From the NCBI GenBank assembly GCA_949358305.1, contig OX442318.1, positions 2,714,501 to 2,778,500 of the forward strand: a stretch of DNA of 64,000 nucleotides, in the 5' to 3' direction. The notes beneath the pieces were generated by a model. The model was not told where the DNA came from. It saw only the letters and a program-made list of their open reading frames with translations, and did not search any database. The translations under genes were made by a program, and so were the position numbers. The stretch comes from Strigamia acuminata (Eukaryota; Arthropoda; Chilopoda; Geophilomorpha; Linotaeniidae). Shown here piece by piece: positions 10,926 to 22,545 of the stretch; the stretch's first letter is position 1, and the number at the start of each line of letters is the position of its first letter.

Positions 10926-13900
10926 TCAAAAAGTCTCTTTTTTGAACACCACACCGTAACGGATACACTTTGTTCTCAATTCACGAGATAAACTACGGGG
11001 GCCGCAGCAGAACACTGTCGTCTTTCTTCTCGGTTGACTCACAAATGATGGCAGAACCTGATAATAAAAAAGAAAAAGGAAAAAGAAATGCTTTTAGATA
11101 TTTTTTAATGTTTATAACATCATTAGGAAGTGACAATGGACTGTAAATCTAAATCCCACACGCTCGTCATGTTATTCAGTGCCCCTATTCAACTACCGTA
11201 GATTGTTTAAAGAATTATATTTTCGTTATATTATGCTGTGTTTTTTGACGACATTTTTTAAAAAAAAATTTGAAACCGTTTTGGACGTTTGTAAATATTT
11301 TTGGACGTTTATTTACATTTTTGAAGTTTCTAAATAATTTTGGACATTTCTAAACACTTTTGGGATGTTTATAGACACTTTTGGACGCTTATATATATTT
11401 TTGGACGTTTGTATACATTTTTAGACGTTTAAAAGCGCTTTTGGGACGTTTGCAAACATTTTTGAATGCTTACAAACACATTTGGACGTTTATAGACATT
11501 TTTGGACGTTTATAAACCCTTTTGAACGTTCTAAAACCGATTTGGACGTCTTTAAACTCATTTTCTTTACGTTTTTAAGCAGGATTTTGACGTTCTTAAA
11601 CAGATTTTTGACATTTTTAAACTGTTTTAAACATTTTGGACGTTTTAAAACCGTTTCTAAACATTTTTGGACGTTTTAAAATCGTTTTAAAACATTTTTG
11701 GACGTTTTTAAACAATTTTGGACGTTTTAAAATCGTTTTAAAACATTTTTGGACGTTTTTAAACATTTTTTGACGTTTTAAAACATTTTTGGACGTTTTT
11801 AAACATTTTTTGACGTTTTAAAACATTTGTAGACGTTTTAAAACATTTTTAGACGTTTTAAAACATTTTTAAACATTTTTAGACGTTTTTAAACATTTTT
11901 TGACGTTTTTAAACATTTGTAGACGTTTTTAAACATTTGTAGACGTTTTAAAACATTTTTAGACGTTTTAAAACATTTTTAAACATTTTTAGACGTTTTA
12001 AAACATTTTTAAACAGTTTTTGACGTTTTAAAACATTTGTAGACGTTTTAAAACAATTTTAAACATTTTTAGACGTTTTAAAACATTTTTAAACATTTGT
12101 AGACGTTTTTAAACATTTTTAGACGTTTTAAAACATTTTTAAACATTTTTTGACGTTTTAAAACATTTGTAGACGTTTTAAAACATTTGTAGACGTTTTA
12201 AAACAATTTTAAACATTTTTAGACGTTTTAAAACATTTTAAAACATTTTTAGACGTTTTTAAACATTTTTAAACATTTTTAGACGTTTTAAAACATTTTT
12301 AAACAGTTTTTGACGTTTTAAAACATTTGTAGACGTTTTAAAACAATTTTAAACATTTTTAGACGTTTTAAAACATTTTTAAACATTTGTAGACGTTTTT
12401 AAACATTTTTAGACGTTTTAAAACATTTTTAAACATTTTTTGACGTTTTAAAACATTTGTAGACGTTTTAAAACATTTGTAGACGTTTTAAAACATTTTT
12501 AGACGTTTTAAAACATTTTTAAACATTTGTAGACGTTTTAAAACATTTGTAGACGTTTTAAAACAATTTTAAACATTTTTAGACGTTTTAAAACATTTTT
12601 AAACATTTGTAGACGTTTTTAAACATTTTTAGACGTTTTAAAACATTTTTAAACATTTTTTGACGTTTTAAAACATTTGTAGACGTTTTAAAACATTTGT
12701 AGACGTTTTAAAACAATTTTAAACATTTTTAGACGTTTTAAAACATTTTAAAACATTTTTAGACGTTTTTAAACATTTTTGACGTGTAAAACCGTTTTTA
12801 AACAGTTTTTATACATTTTTGACATCTAAAACTCTTTTTAAACATTTATTATTTCCACAATAAAACAAATTTCATCAATTTATGCTAACACAATGTTATT
12901 TATACGTCATCCACGTTAAAAGTGGCCGTAGGTATGGCTTAACTATGAAATAATGATTAAATTGTTACTGGAACAGTACACCCAGCCCTTGCAAATCCCA
13001 AATTACCCCAAAGAACATGAACTCAACACACAATTAAACTCATTGTTTAGTTGTCTCCAGTTGGCTGCCCATCCAACAAAACGAAACCACTTTCCAAAAA
13101 CCTCTCCAAACCCAAAAACAAACCAAATCCCGACCCCCAAACCCAAATCCCAAACCATCCAAACCATTCCTAACCACCACCTAATTAATAACCGGCTCCA
13201 ATCGCCCAAACACCGTCCGCGCATGTGCAAACCAATCCCGGGCTTCACTTTCCCTCTAATTTCTCGCAATTCCATAATTACCGGCATTAGAGGTTATTAA
13301 CCCTTTCGGCCGCAACCGTCAGGGAAATTTTCACCATTTGGGAAGGACATGGGGTGTTGAACCAGACCGGAAGTCTTTGCCAGTCCCCCAAGGAGTTTGT
13401 TCGAAAGCAAAAGCGTCGCGGGAAAAAAAAATGAAGACACCTACGGTAATCGGTTCGTTCACCCGAACCAACCAGGTGGCAATTTAAAGATGGGAAAAGA
13501 AAGAGTGTCATCAACCCAACGCGTTTCACGATAAACAAACCATATAATTGGCATTAGAAATTTTTTTTTTAATTACACAGTATTAGGAGACAAGGGCCCC
13601 GGGGCCCACCCACTCCAATAGTATTTAAAGTGGAAAGTTCGCATACAAAAAGTCATTTTGGGCCCCACCAGGCACAAATGTGGGGCCCCACTGCAAATTT
13701 AGCCAAATTTTGGGGTTTCAGGGGCCCCGGGCCCCCCACTCCAACAGTAATAAAAATAAAAGTTAACATATAGAAAGTCATTTTGGGCCCCACCAGACAA
13801 ATGTGGGGCCCCACTGCACAATCCAGCCAAATTTTTGGGTTTTAGGGGCCCCGATCAGTTTTAAACGAGGGCCCCCTTCAATTTTGGAATTTTTCTGGGC

Positions 13901-16900
13901 CCCATTTTGAAATACATGCAAAGAAATGCGTTTTTTTTATGTGAATAAATTATGGGGCCCCAGAGTCACAAATTTGGGCCCCCACTCTATAATTCATACA
14001 AATTTTGAAGCTTATAAGGGCCCAATGCAATCATAACAAGGGGCCCCACCAATTTTGGACTTTTCTGGGCCCCATTTTGCAATACATGCAAAGAAATGCG
14101 TTTTTTTTCTGGGAATAAATTTTGGGGCCCCAGAGTCACAAATTTAGGCCCCACTCCATAATCCATACAAAATTTGGGGGCCCAATGTAGTCATTAAGAG
14201 GGGCCCACCACTCTAGTCTTTTCTAGGACCCTAAATTTTTTTTTTAGCAAAATTAGACACTTGAGGGGCCCAAAACATTTACAATTGTGGGCCCCACACC
14301 CAATTAAGGGGCCCCACACCAAAATAAGGGGCCCACACAAAATAAAAGGCCCCATACCAAAATAAAGGGCCCCATACAAAAAAAATGTTTTTTTTTTTTG
14401 CAGAGAGTAAAATTTGGGACCCCGGGCCCCTGCACTCCGTTTTCCATCCAAAAGGCATTTTTGGAACAAAAAACTGGTGACCCGGAGCCCTGAATTCGGG
14501 AGTAGGTCACTCACGTGATCCCAGTCGGGTCTTCCCACGTGCACACACCCCCGTAGTGGGTCCGGGATCGGCGGCACTTGATCGCTGCGTGTCACGTACA
14601 AATCAATGGAGAGAAAAGCGCTGAGGATCGGGCACCGCCGACGCCCCAGTTCCGACTTGAGATGACACAGCAGCTCCAGGAACCAATCGAGCGACGACAG
14701 GTCGCGGTTGATCCAGATGAAATGAACCTGCCGACAGAAATTCGCGTCAATAAATTAAATTAAATTAAATTATTCTTATTTTACCCGTCGTAGTTTGATG
14801 GAGCCCGGAATGGCGGCCAGGTCAGCGACGGCTAAGGGGCAGGTGCACTCGGAGCATGTGCTGAAGGTTCTGTGCGTGCTCCAGAAGCGAAGGAGAAGCG
14901 ACTGGAGTACGGAGGCGTATGGGGTGACGCCGATGCCGGCCGCGACGAGGATTGCGTTGCGTGTGCCGAATACGTTGCTCGTTGGAGTGCCGAAAGGTCC
15001 GTCTATGTGGATCTGTGGGTGAAGAAAGGATTTAGGTTGTTGATTTGTGGATTTGTTGATGTTTTTTGGGTTTTTATGTACCGGAAATGGGTTTAAAAAT
15101 GGAGGTTTTGTTTGAATGGAACGTTTTTGCGTGTTAATCTATGGGAATTAGGGTTGTTTTGTTTTTGATTGGTAATTTTGGATATTTTTTAAGAGTGGGA
15201 AGTGGAAACCACGTGGTGGAGTCAGGAGACAATGACCTGAAGGGTTTTTTTTTTGGCATTTTTGTTTTTTGGGGATTTGGAACAACTTTCACTTGATGTG
15301 TTTGACATTTGAATAATTTGAATAATTTTGTGAGGAAGAACCTGAGGTTTTATAAGAATGGGATACGTGAACTGCCTCTTTAACATTTGACCTATACTAC
15401 ACAAGTGAAAAAAGGCCAGTGGTCCATCAACTTCCTAAGTAGCTAAATAGAGACAGCATCATACTTGAGGTCAATACAATTTTCCCAGCTATTTCCTACC
15501 GAAGTTCAAGAATACGCGGTAGCTTGCACTGCACTGGTTTCTCCTCCATCTTACTTACGTCTTATACCTCTGTGTAATCTTTCTATACCCTTGTACAATC
15601 TTTCTATACCCTTGTACAATCTTTCTATACCCTTGTACAATCTTTCTATACCCTTGTACAATCTTTCTATACCCTTGTACAATCTTTCTATAGCCTTGTA
15701 CAATCTTTCTATACCCTTGTACAATCTTTCTATACCCTTGTACAATCTTTCTATACCCTTGTAAATCTTTCTATACCCTTGTACAATCTTTCTAAACCCT
15801 TGTACAATCTTTCTTTACCCTTCTAAACCCTTATACACCCTTCTTTACCTTTATATATCCTTTTACACCTTTTGTATACCGTTTGCTTGCCTTTGTATAC
15901 ACTGCGTAAAGCCGAAGGTATACTGTATAAAGCCAAAGGTATACTGTATAAAGCCAAAGGTATACTGTATAAAGCCAAAGGTATACTGTATAAAGCCAAA
16001 GATATATACTGCGTAAAGCCAAAAATATATACTGCGTAAAGCCGAAGATATACTCCGTAAAGCTGAAGATATATACCGCGTAAAGCCAAAGATATACTGT
16101 ATACTGCGTGAAGCCAAAGATATTCTGTATACTGCGTAAAGCCGAAGATATACTGAATACAGCCGAAGATATATACTGCGTAAAGCCAAAGATATACACT
16201 GCATAAAGCCAAAGATATACTGTGTAAATCCAAAGATGTATACAGCACAAAGCCGAAGATATATAGACTACTGCGTAAAGCCGAAGATAAACTACTGCGT
16301 AAAGCCGAAGATAAACTACTGCGTAAAGCCGAAGATAAACTACTACGTAAAACTGAAGATACATACTACGTAAAGCCAAAGATATATACTGCTTAAAACT
16401 GAAGCTATATGCTGCGTAAAGCCAAAGATTTACTGCGTAAAGCCAAAGGTTTACTGCGTAAAGCCGAAGAAACACATCCAGGACTCAGAATTTTATCTAG
16501 TAGAGATGATACCTTCTTTTGTTTAGAAAGTATCGCAGTGCCAACTTGTTTCAGAGACAGTTTATCCATTAAACTATTCATCCTGGTGGGTCGCCAACCC
16601 CAAAAATATGCTTCTCGGAGACAGGTTTATGGTCTGACACCCCTCTAACATCCCTCTTTTGAACCTTAATTGAAAAATTATCTTTGGAACTTGGCCCCCC
16701 CCCCCCCCCCTGACGATTTATTGGGGCCCCATTTAATTCACCTCAATTTGTGGGGGCATCTGCATTTCTATCCGGATCTCCGGCATCATCTTGGACCGCT
16801 TCAACTCCGCTTTCTTCGTGGACACAACGTATTTACAGTTATTCCGGAAGAAATTAAACGGATTCCGTATCCGGAAGAAGAAATTGCTGGGACTTTCGCT

Positions 16901-19900
16901 AGCCGTGGCCGGACAAAAAATTTCCTTGAACTTCCACTTGCACTCGTCGTCCGGCGCGACTTCCGCTTCCGTCGTCCGCACGGCGAAGAAGTCGTAAACT
17001 CCGTTGGTCCATTCGCCGACAGCTCGAACGTGAAGGGACAGCAACCCTTGAATGACACAAAGAAAAAAAAGTGCTGTGAGAAATGGAGATTCTTGTTTTC
17101 CATTTCCGGTTCACAGTTGTTCCATTGTTTGGTGCGTTTGTTATCAAGATGGAACCCATTTGCAATGCATGCTTAGGTTTACTGGTGGAAATGATTAAAG
17201 CTGGTTGGAGTTTTTCTGGTTTAATTTGATAATTTGTTGTGAGAAGAGTGGAGAGAAGGAAGTGGAGGTAAGTGCACTTCCTGTTTGATTAGATTGTTGG
17301 TGTTGTTGTTGTTGTTGGGGAAAATTGTGGATTTTGGATTTTAAATTTTGTGTTGCTTTTTCTCACGTAATTATATGGGAAAATTGAAGTGGATCATGAG
17401 GTATTAAAATATATGAAGGAAGTAATGAAGGAAAAGTTTGTGTAATACTTAAAATAAAAAAAATGGAGTCATGATGACAATAAAAGTTGGATAATTTTCA
17501 AGCTTAAGGATCAGTTTCTATTATTCACTGTGGGCTGCAATCTTGAATTAGGCCTAATATCATCGCTAAGGCTTAAATTAGGCTTAGAGCGTAGGAAACA
17601 CCACAAAACACTTGAACTATAAGTGCATACTGGGATCTTAGAATATAAGCCTAAAGTCTTCAATGGATTCTTAAAAATGTGGAAAAAAAATATAAATAGG
17701 GCTAAAACATGAAATAGGCCTAAAACATAAAATAGGCCTAAAACATGAAATAGGCCTAAAACATGAAATAGGCCTAAAACATGAAATATCTAACATAAGT
17801 GCTAAAAAATCGAAAATAGGCCTACTTATTGTGTGCAACAATAAATTTGAACAATTGAAGAAGAATATTGTTATGAAACAATGCACTATCACCCAGACAT
17901 AAACATGTAATAAATGTACTTGTTTTGTTTTTGTTTTACCATTTTGTTCCGGCGCGCTGCTCAAAGTGAAAGGATGCCATTCGTGTTTGGAAACTGCGGG
18001 CAAATTGACGAGAACATAATCCCCAGGTCGGAACCTGAATTCACTAGGTCGACGGATCACGAGTTGTGTCACCTTTGATTTAGAATTTAACAAGGCGCTC
18101 AATCAGGTCACATTGATCATCGGTGAGAAAAACTCAAAACTCACTCTTGACGGTAGCACTATTCCTTCCACTACGTATGTTCGGCATGTCGCTCTCCTTT
18201 TCACACGCATCGCCAGTTCAACCGCATAAATAAACCCGGGCAGCACAAACCATTGCCAAAAACACGGCCCGTGGATGACAAGCAGAACCCAAAATGCAAC
18301 ATACAACAAGTGGGTCCAATAAAACACCTGCAAAATACAAACAAACATCAATATTTCCTCAAAAACTACTCAGGGTATCATGCTGCGACTAGTCAACCGC
18401 ATTAAAACATTGCTAAAACAATGAAAACGTTGCTAAAACATTAAAACAACGTTGGTAACATTGATAAAACATTAATATAACATTGGTAATGTTTCTAAAA
18501 CATTAATACAATGTTGGTAATGTTGCTAGAACATTAATACAACGTTGGTAATGTTTCTAAAACATTAATACAACGTCAGTAATGTTGCTAGAACATTAAT
18601 ACAACGTCAGTAATGTTGCTAGAACATTAATATAACATTGGTAATGTTGCTACAACATTAATATAACGTTGGTAATGTTGCTAGAACATTAATATAACGT
18701 TGGTAATATTTCTAAAACATTAATACAACATTGGTAATGTTGCTAAAACATTAATACAACATTGGTAATGTTTCTAGAACATTAATATAGCATTGGTAAT
18801 GTTGCTACAACATTAATATAACGTTGGTAATGTTGCCAGAAGGTTTTCTTTACGTTAGAAGACAAGAAATGTTGATATTTACCTCAAAACATCCACTGCG
18901 CCGCACACAGGATTGGGAAAAGGCAATCATTACGAGAAGTATGACTAGAAGAGTTACTCCGGTAGAATTGGCCACTCCACCGACCCATCCTATCCCGGGT
19001 CGAGTGGAGAACATGTATTCCATCAAAGAATATGACTTTTTGTCTTCACTCAAAACAACTTTGAAAGAAAAACAAAAAAAAACAATCAAAATCCCACAAA
19101 AAACCAGAATTTCCTTCCGATTTCCGTCACCACGCGTCGCCTCGACTAGTTTCGACAACAGCCGCACTCGCTAATGGCGCTTTAACTCAAACACGGGCTA
19201 TAAAAGAGACGAAAACGAAGCAATAACTCACCAAAGTTGGCAAAATGCATGGCCGTATGGACTAGAGATATAGCCAAGGTCACCCAACCGCACAATTTAT
19301 GCAGCAGGGTGTGGCTGTCGAGCGGAAGCCACTGACCCAACCCTTGACACCGCAACCACGTGATGCTGCGCCGTAACATCAATACCAACACCAGGGCGCA
19401 GTTGAAATTCAAACAGCGGCCTGCGGAAGAGAAATACGAAGAAACAAATGAATTAAACGCGAAAAATTGCCATTTTTGTTGTTGTTTATTGTTCACTTTT
19501 GTTGTTTGTTGTTGTAGTTGTTTGTTATTGGGAATGCGATGTGTTTGGTGACCCATTTCGGATGAATTTATAACTTTCAGAAAATTCTTTTTTCTCGCTT
19601 TTTTATTTTTCATTCTCACGAGTCCGTGAAATACCTTTGCAAACATAGATCTTTGATTAAAGGGTTAAAGGAGGCAAGGCCTTGACCTCGTGATCCAAAA
19701 CTCAGGTGGAATGCCTCGCGTTCCGGGTGAGGTGCAAATAAGAGAAAACTTTGCACATGTCAATCAAATTTTAACACACTTTTTGTTCGCCGTTTGTTAT
19801 TTTTCTACCAATTTCTTAGCTATCTAAAAGCCAGTTTTAGCCTTTAATAAGTAATTTTAGCCTTAAAAAAGTAATTTTAGCTTTTAAAAAAGTATTTTTT

Positions 19901-22122
19901 AGTTTTTAAAAGTTACTTTTAGCCTTTAAAGTCATTTTTAGCCTTTAAAAATCAAGTTGTAGCCTTTGAAAAGGCATTTTAGCCGTCTTATGTCATTTTT
20001 AGCCGTTTTATGTCATTTTTAGCGGTCTTATTTCACTTTTGGCCCTTTAAAAGTCATTTTAAGTCACTTTTGACCCTTTAAAGGTCATTTTAAGTCACTT
20101 TTGGCCCTTTAAAAGTCATATTAAGTCACTTTTGGCTCTTTAAAAGTCATTTTAAGCTATTTTAAGCCATTATTAGCTTTTAAAAAGCCATTTTAACCTT
20201 TTTTAACCACATTAAACCGCTTTAAAGCCGTTTTAGGCCATTTTAAAGCCATATCAGGCTATTTTAAAACCGTTTTAGGCCATTTTAAAGCCGTATAAGG
20301 CTATTTTAAAACCGTTTTAGGCTATTTTAAAACCGTTTTAGGCTATTTTGTGTTACTTTAAAGCGGTTTTAGACTGTTTTAGGCTATTGTGTGTTACTTT
20401 TAAGCAGTTTTATACCGTTTTATAACAGTTTTAAGCCATTTTGAAGCCGTTTAGGCAATTTAAAAACCGTTTTGGGCTGTTTTAAAGCCGTTTAGGTCAT
20501 TTAAAAACCGTTTTGGGCTGTTTTAAACCATTTTATAGACGTTTTAAGTCGTCTTTGTTGGGATTTTTGGTTGTGATGTAGTTTTTAGTTTCTTACCCGT
20601 GGATCTTGCTATTCGTTCCGTGATTGGTGCGTCTAGTAACTGGAAAAACCTCGCTGCAAAGAGTGCCCCATTGGTGACGACGTATCCGCAGACAAAGGCC
20701 ACCAAAGTGATATTGTTGACCAAGTATGCGCTCGCTTGGTCGCTCCTGGACCACGAATTCTTCTTTTCGTCTTGATTCGGCATTTCGGATTGGGCGCCCG
20801 CACTTGGAGCGCTGTAATAATAAATCATTGACCCGTTACAAAGCACGGAACACGAATGCAAATTTAGAAATGCAAATTGTGTCGGTTAAGTGCATTTGAT
20901 GTTTTTCATTAAAATGGAGAATTGGTTTAATGTAATTTGAAAGATTAAAGTTGTGGGCTTGTAGGAAGAAGTAAGAGGAAATAAGAGTTGAGTTGCACAA
21001 AGGAAGTGGCGATGTCCAAGTTTGGTAGCGGTTTTCGTTTGTGGTGTCAGTAACCAGTGTGACAATTTTTTTTTTGAAGTTGTATAGAAATTTCGTGTTT
21101 TTTAATATTTTTTTTTAGAAATATTTGAGGAAAATTTCGCTTTTGTTATTTTTGTTTGGGTATTTTGTCAATATTTCGTAAAATTTTAATCCTTTTTCTA
21201 AATTTCTCGTTGTGTGTGAAAAATTCTTGTTTTTCTCAATATTTCACCAAAATTTCATGTTTTTACTCAAATTATCTGTTTTTTTTTCTCAAAATTTCAT
21301 GTTTTATCGAAAAATTTCTCGTTTTATCGAAAAATTTCTCGTTTTATCGAAAAATTTCTCGTTTTATCTAAAAATTTCTCGTTTTATCTAAAAATTTCTC
21401 GTTTTATCTAAAAATTTCTCGTTTTATCCCAAGATTTCTCGTTTTTTCTCAAAATGTCATCAAAATTTCATCTTTTTTCTCAAAATTTTATCAAAATTTC
21501 ATAAAATTCCATCTTTTTTCTCAAAATTTCATCAAAATTCCATCTTTTTTCTCAAAATTTTCTCAAAATTTCACCTTTTTTCTCAAAATTTCATAAAATT
21601 CCATCTTTTTTCTCCCCAAAATTTCATCAAAATTCCATCTTTTTCTTCAAAATTCCATCTTTTTCATCAAAACATCTTTCAATATTTCATCAAAATATCA
21701 TCTTTTTCTCAACATTTTATCTAATTGTCACAATTCACACAAAAATCTCAACTCATTTCCTCAATGAAATTCCACATTTCCCACACCAATCTCACCTTAT
21801 TTTCTAAAACCCCAAAACCCCAAACCCCAAAAAAATCCCAAAATCAAACCCAAACCACCCAAATTCAACCCAAAACCCAACCAAAAAATCCACACAACAA
21901 ACCAAAAAATCCTCTCTGCTTAAACCATCAAACAAACACTCAAATCCCTCGCAACCAAATCTAAAATAAACTCGCACATAAATCCAGATGCGAGCAATAA
22001 AGACGCGGGGGAGGAATTCACGTGACCCACTTACTCTCACCCCAAAGCCCAAACCCAAATCCAAACAAACAATAAACCAAATAACTCAAATAAGCAAAAC
22101 AAACGTACTTGCGAGTCGCCAT
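10926..22122 (-). CDS. NOX5-type NADPH oxidase, paralogue B (EF-hand-less)
   Basis: Ten exons: 22109-22122, 20597-20811, 19232-19420, 18883-19058, 18145-18327, 17940-18072, 16742-17046, 14785-15012, 14515-14727, 10926-11057; phases agree, 595 aa. It would move electrons from NADPH through FAD and two haems to O2, making superoxide. Seen: six-helix core with haem-type His pairs ([26 protein letters not shown]), FAD motif [16 protein letters not shown] motifs [16 protein letters not shown] and CCGP, and a C-terminal Phe. The start (MATR on a 14-nt exon) is inferred; an in-frame Met follows in exon 2. No EF-hand exon fits between 20811 and the promoter, unlike paralogue A. CCGP replaces YCGP of paralogue A. 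The last intron is 3.46 kb and full of repeats, so the final exon is easily missed. The closest relative is its neighbour A; duplication is clear, a calcium-independent function is inference. Confidence 0.87.
11270..12850. repeat. GACGTTTTAAAAC minisatellite with ~290-bp higher-order unit (NOX5-B last intron)
   Basis: Blocks of AAACATTTTTAGACGTTTT, AAACATTTGTAGACGTTTT and AAACAATTTTAAACATTTTT alternate. The order starting near 12011 recurs near 12301 (offset about 290 bp) and again in part later, showing higher-order duplication. The array lies between the last two exons of NOX5-B and shares its core with the array in the transporter's intron 5. Confidence 0.9.
12851..13575. other. Unique-looking part of NOX5-B last intron
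   Basis: Mixed sequence with a C/A-rich stretch (about 13060-13180) that leaves short open frames on both strands. None has splice sites or similarity to the NOX5 exon pattern, and the NOX5-B protein is complete without it. TTAACCCTTTCGGCC at about 13299 looks like a piggyBac-type terminus, but I found no partner end. Confidence 0.4.
13580..14470. repeat. GGGGCCCC-rich tandem duplication (NOX5-B last intron)
   Basis: Two imperfect copies of a unit of roughly 165 bp (about 13590 and 13725; shared TTTTGGGCCCCACCAG and TGTGGGGCCCCACTGCA) are followed by two copies of a unit of roughly 185 bp (about 13890 and 14060; shared ATACATGCAAAGAAATGCG). The self-complementary GGGGCCCC octamer recurs through the whole block. 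It is GC-rich in an AT-rich intron. I do not recognise the family. Confidence 0.7.
15560..16475. repeat. Two 20-22 bp minisatellites (NOX5-B intron between exons 7 and 8)
   Basis: First array, about 15575-15840: TACCCTTGTACAATCTTTC units of 21 bp, about a dozen, very regular. Second array, about 15900-16470: GCCAAAGGTATACTGTATAA / GCCGAAGATAAACTACTGCG, 20-23 bp, more diverged. Because 21 is a multiple of 3, long frames with a seven-residue period arise in both directions; they are artefacts of the period. Confidence 0.9.
17690..17800. repeat. 18-bp minisatellite (NOX5-B intron)
   Basis: About five to six copies of ATAGGCCTAAAACATGAA in the intron between the exons 17940-18072 and 16742-17046. 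Confidence 0.8.
18395..18840. repeat. ~30-bp minisatellite (NOX5-B intron between exons 4 and 5)
   Basis: Units of about 29-30 bp around ACATTAATACAACGTTGGTA and ATGTTGCTAGAACATTAAT, about 13 copies with local variants. It fills most of the intron 18328-18882. Confidence 0.85.
19830..20560. repeat. Degenerate TTTTAGCC / TTTTAAAGCCG repeat (NOX5-B intron between exons 2 and 3)
   Basis: A loose array of units of about 20-30 bp with TTTTAGCCTTTAAAA early and GCCGTTTTAGGCCATTTTAAA later. The unit drifts along the array, so it seems to have been extended by successive duplications. No coding signal. Confidence 0.75.
21150..21730. repeat. AAAATTTCTCGTTTTATC minisatellite (NOX5-B first intron)
   Basis: About seven regular copies of AAAAATTTCTCGTTTTATC (21290-21440, 18-19 bp) flanked by looser TTTCATCAAAATTCCATC units. 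The array lies between the tiny first coding exon at 22109-22122 and exon 2. Confidence 0.8.
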
Positions 22123-22545
22123 TCGACGCGATGCGAGCGAAATATCACGTGAGCCTCCGCCGCAACCGCGCACCGCACGCCGCAGCCGCTGCCAAATCCA
22201 TCGTGCACGTGCGTACGTCCGTCTCCCGCCGCGTAAATCTCCACACTAGCAGCTGATTCCCTGGTCCATCAACCTACTACCCGACTGTGACGTCAACCGT
22301 CCATTGCTGCGGGCACTGACCACGTCATTAACGCGATTACATCACTAGTTGCATGCTCGATTTTTTATTTCAACGAAAATTACAACGGAAAACGCGGTGT
22401 TAGGAATTCGGTTAGAAAATAATGTACAAAATGTTAGAAATAAATTAAAAAAATTATTAATTTTTTTTTTAGTGTTAAAGTAATTAATATATAAATTTTT
22501 TTTTTTTGGTTTTGGTTTTTTTTTTGTTTTGTTTGTTTTTTAATT
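22123..22545 (-). promoter_or_regulatory. Promoter region of NOX5-B / 3' flank of NOX5-A
   Basis: This is the only sequence between the stop of NOX5-A and the start of NOX5-B. The part 22123-22345 is GC-rich and dense in CpG compared with its surroundings, as expected for a promoter. It includes a full CRE palindrome TGACGTCA at 22288-22295 and a CACGTG box at about 22145-22150. The part nearer 22545 is T-rich and belongs to the 3' flank of NOX5-A. Confidence 0.5.

Noticed and set aside
12953-13538. ORFs of 83-115 codons on both strands
   Set aside because: They lie inside the last intron of NOX5-B, in C/A-rich sequence with no splice support or similarity to any family.
15551-16475. Repetitive ORFs ([14 protein letters not shown] and LRLYAVY types)
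   Set aside because: They are produced by 21- and ~20-bp minisatellites inside a NOX5-B intron, whose flanking exons splice in phase without them.
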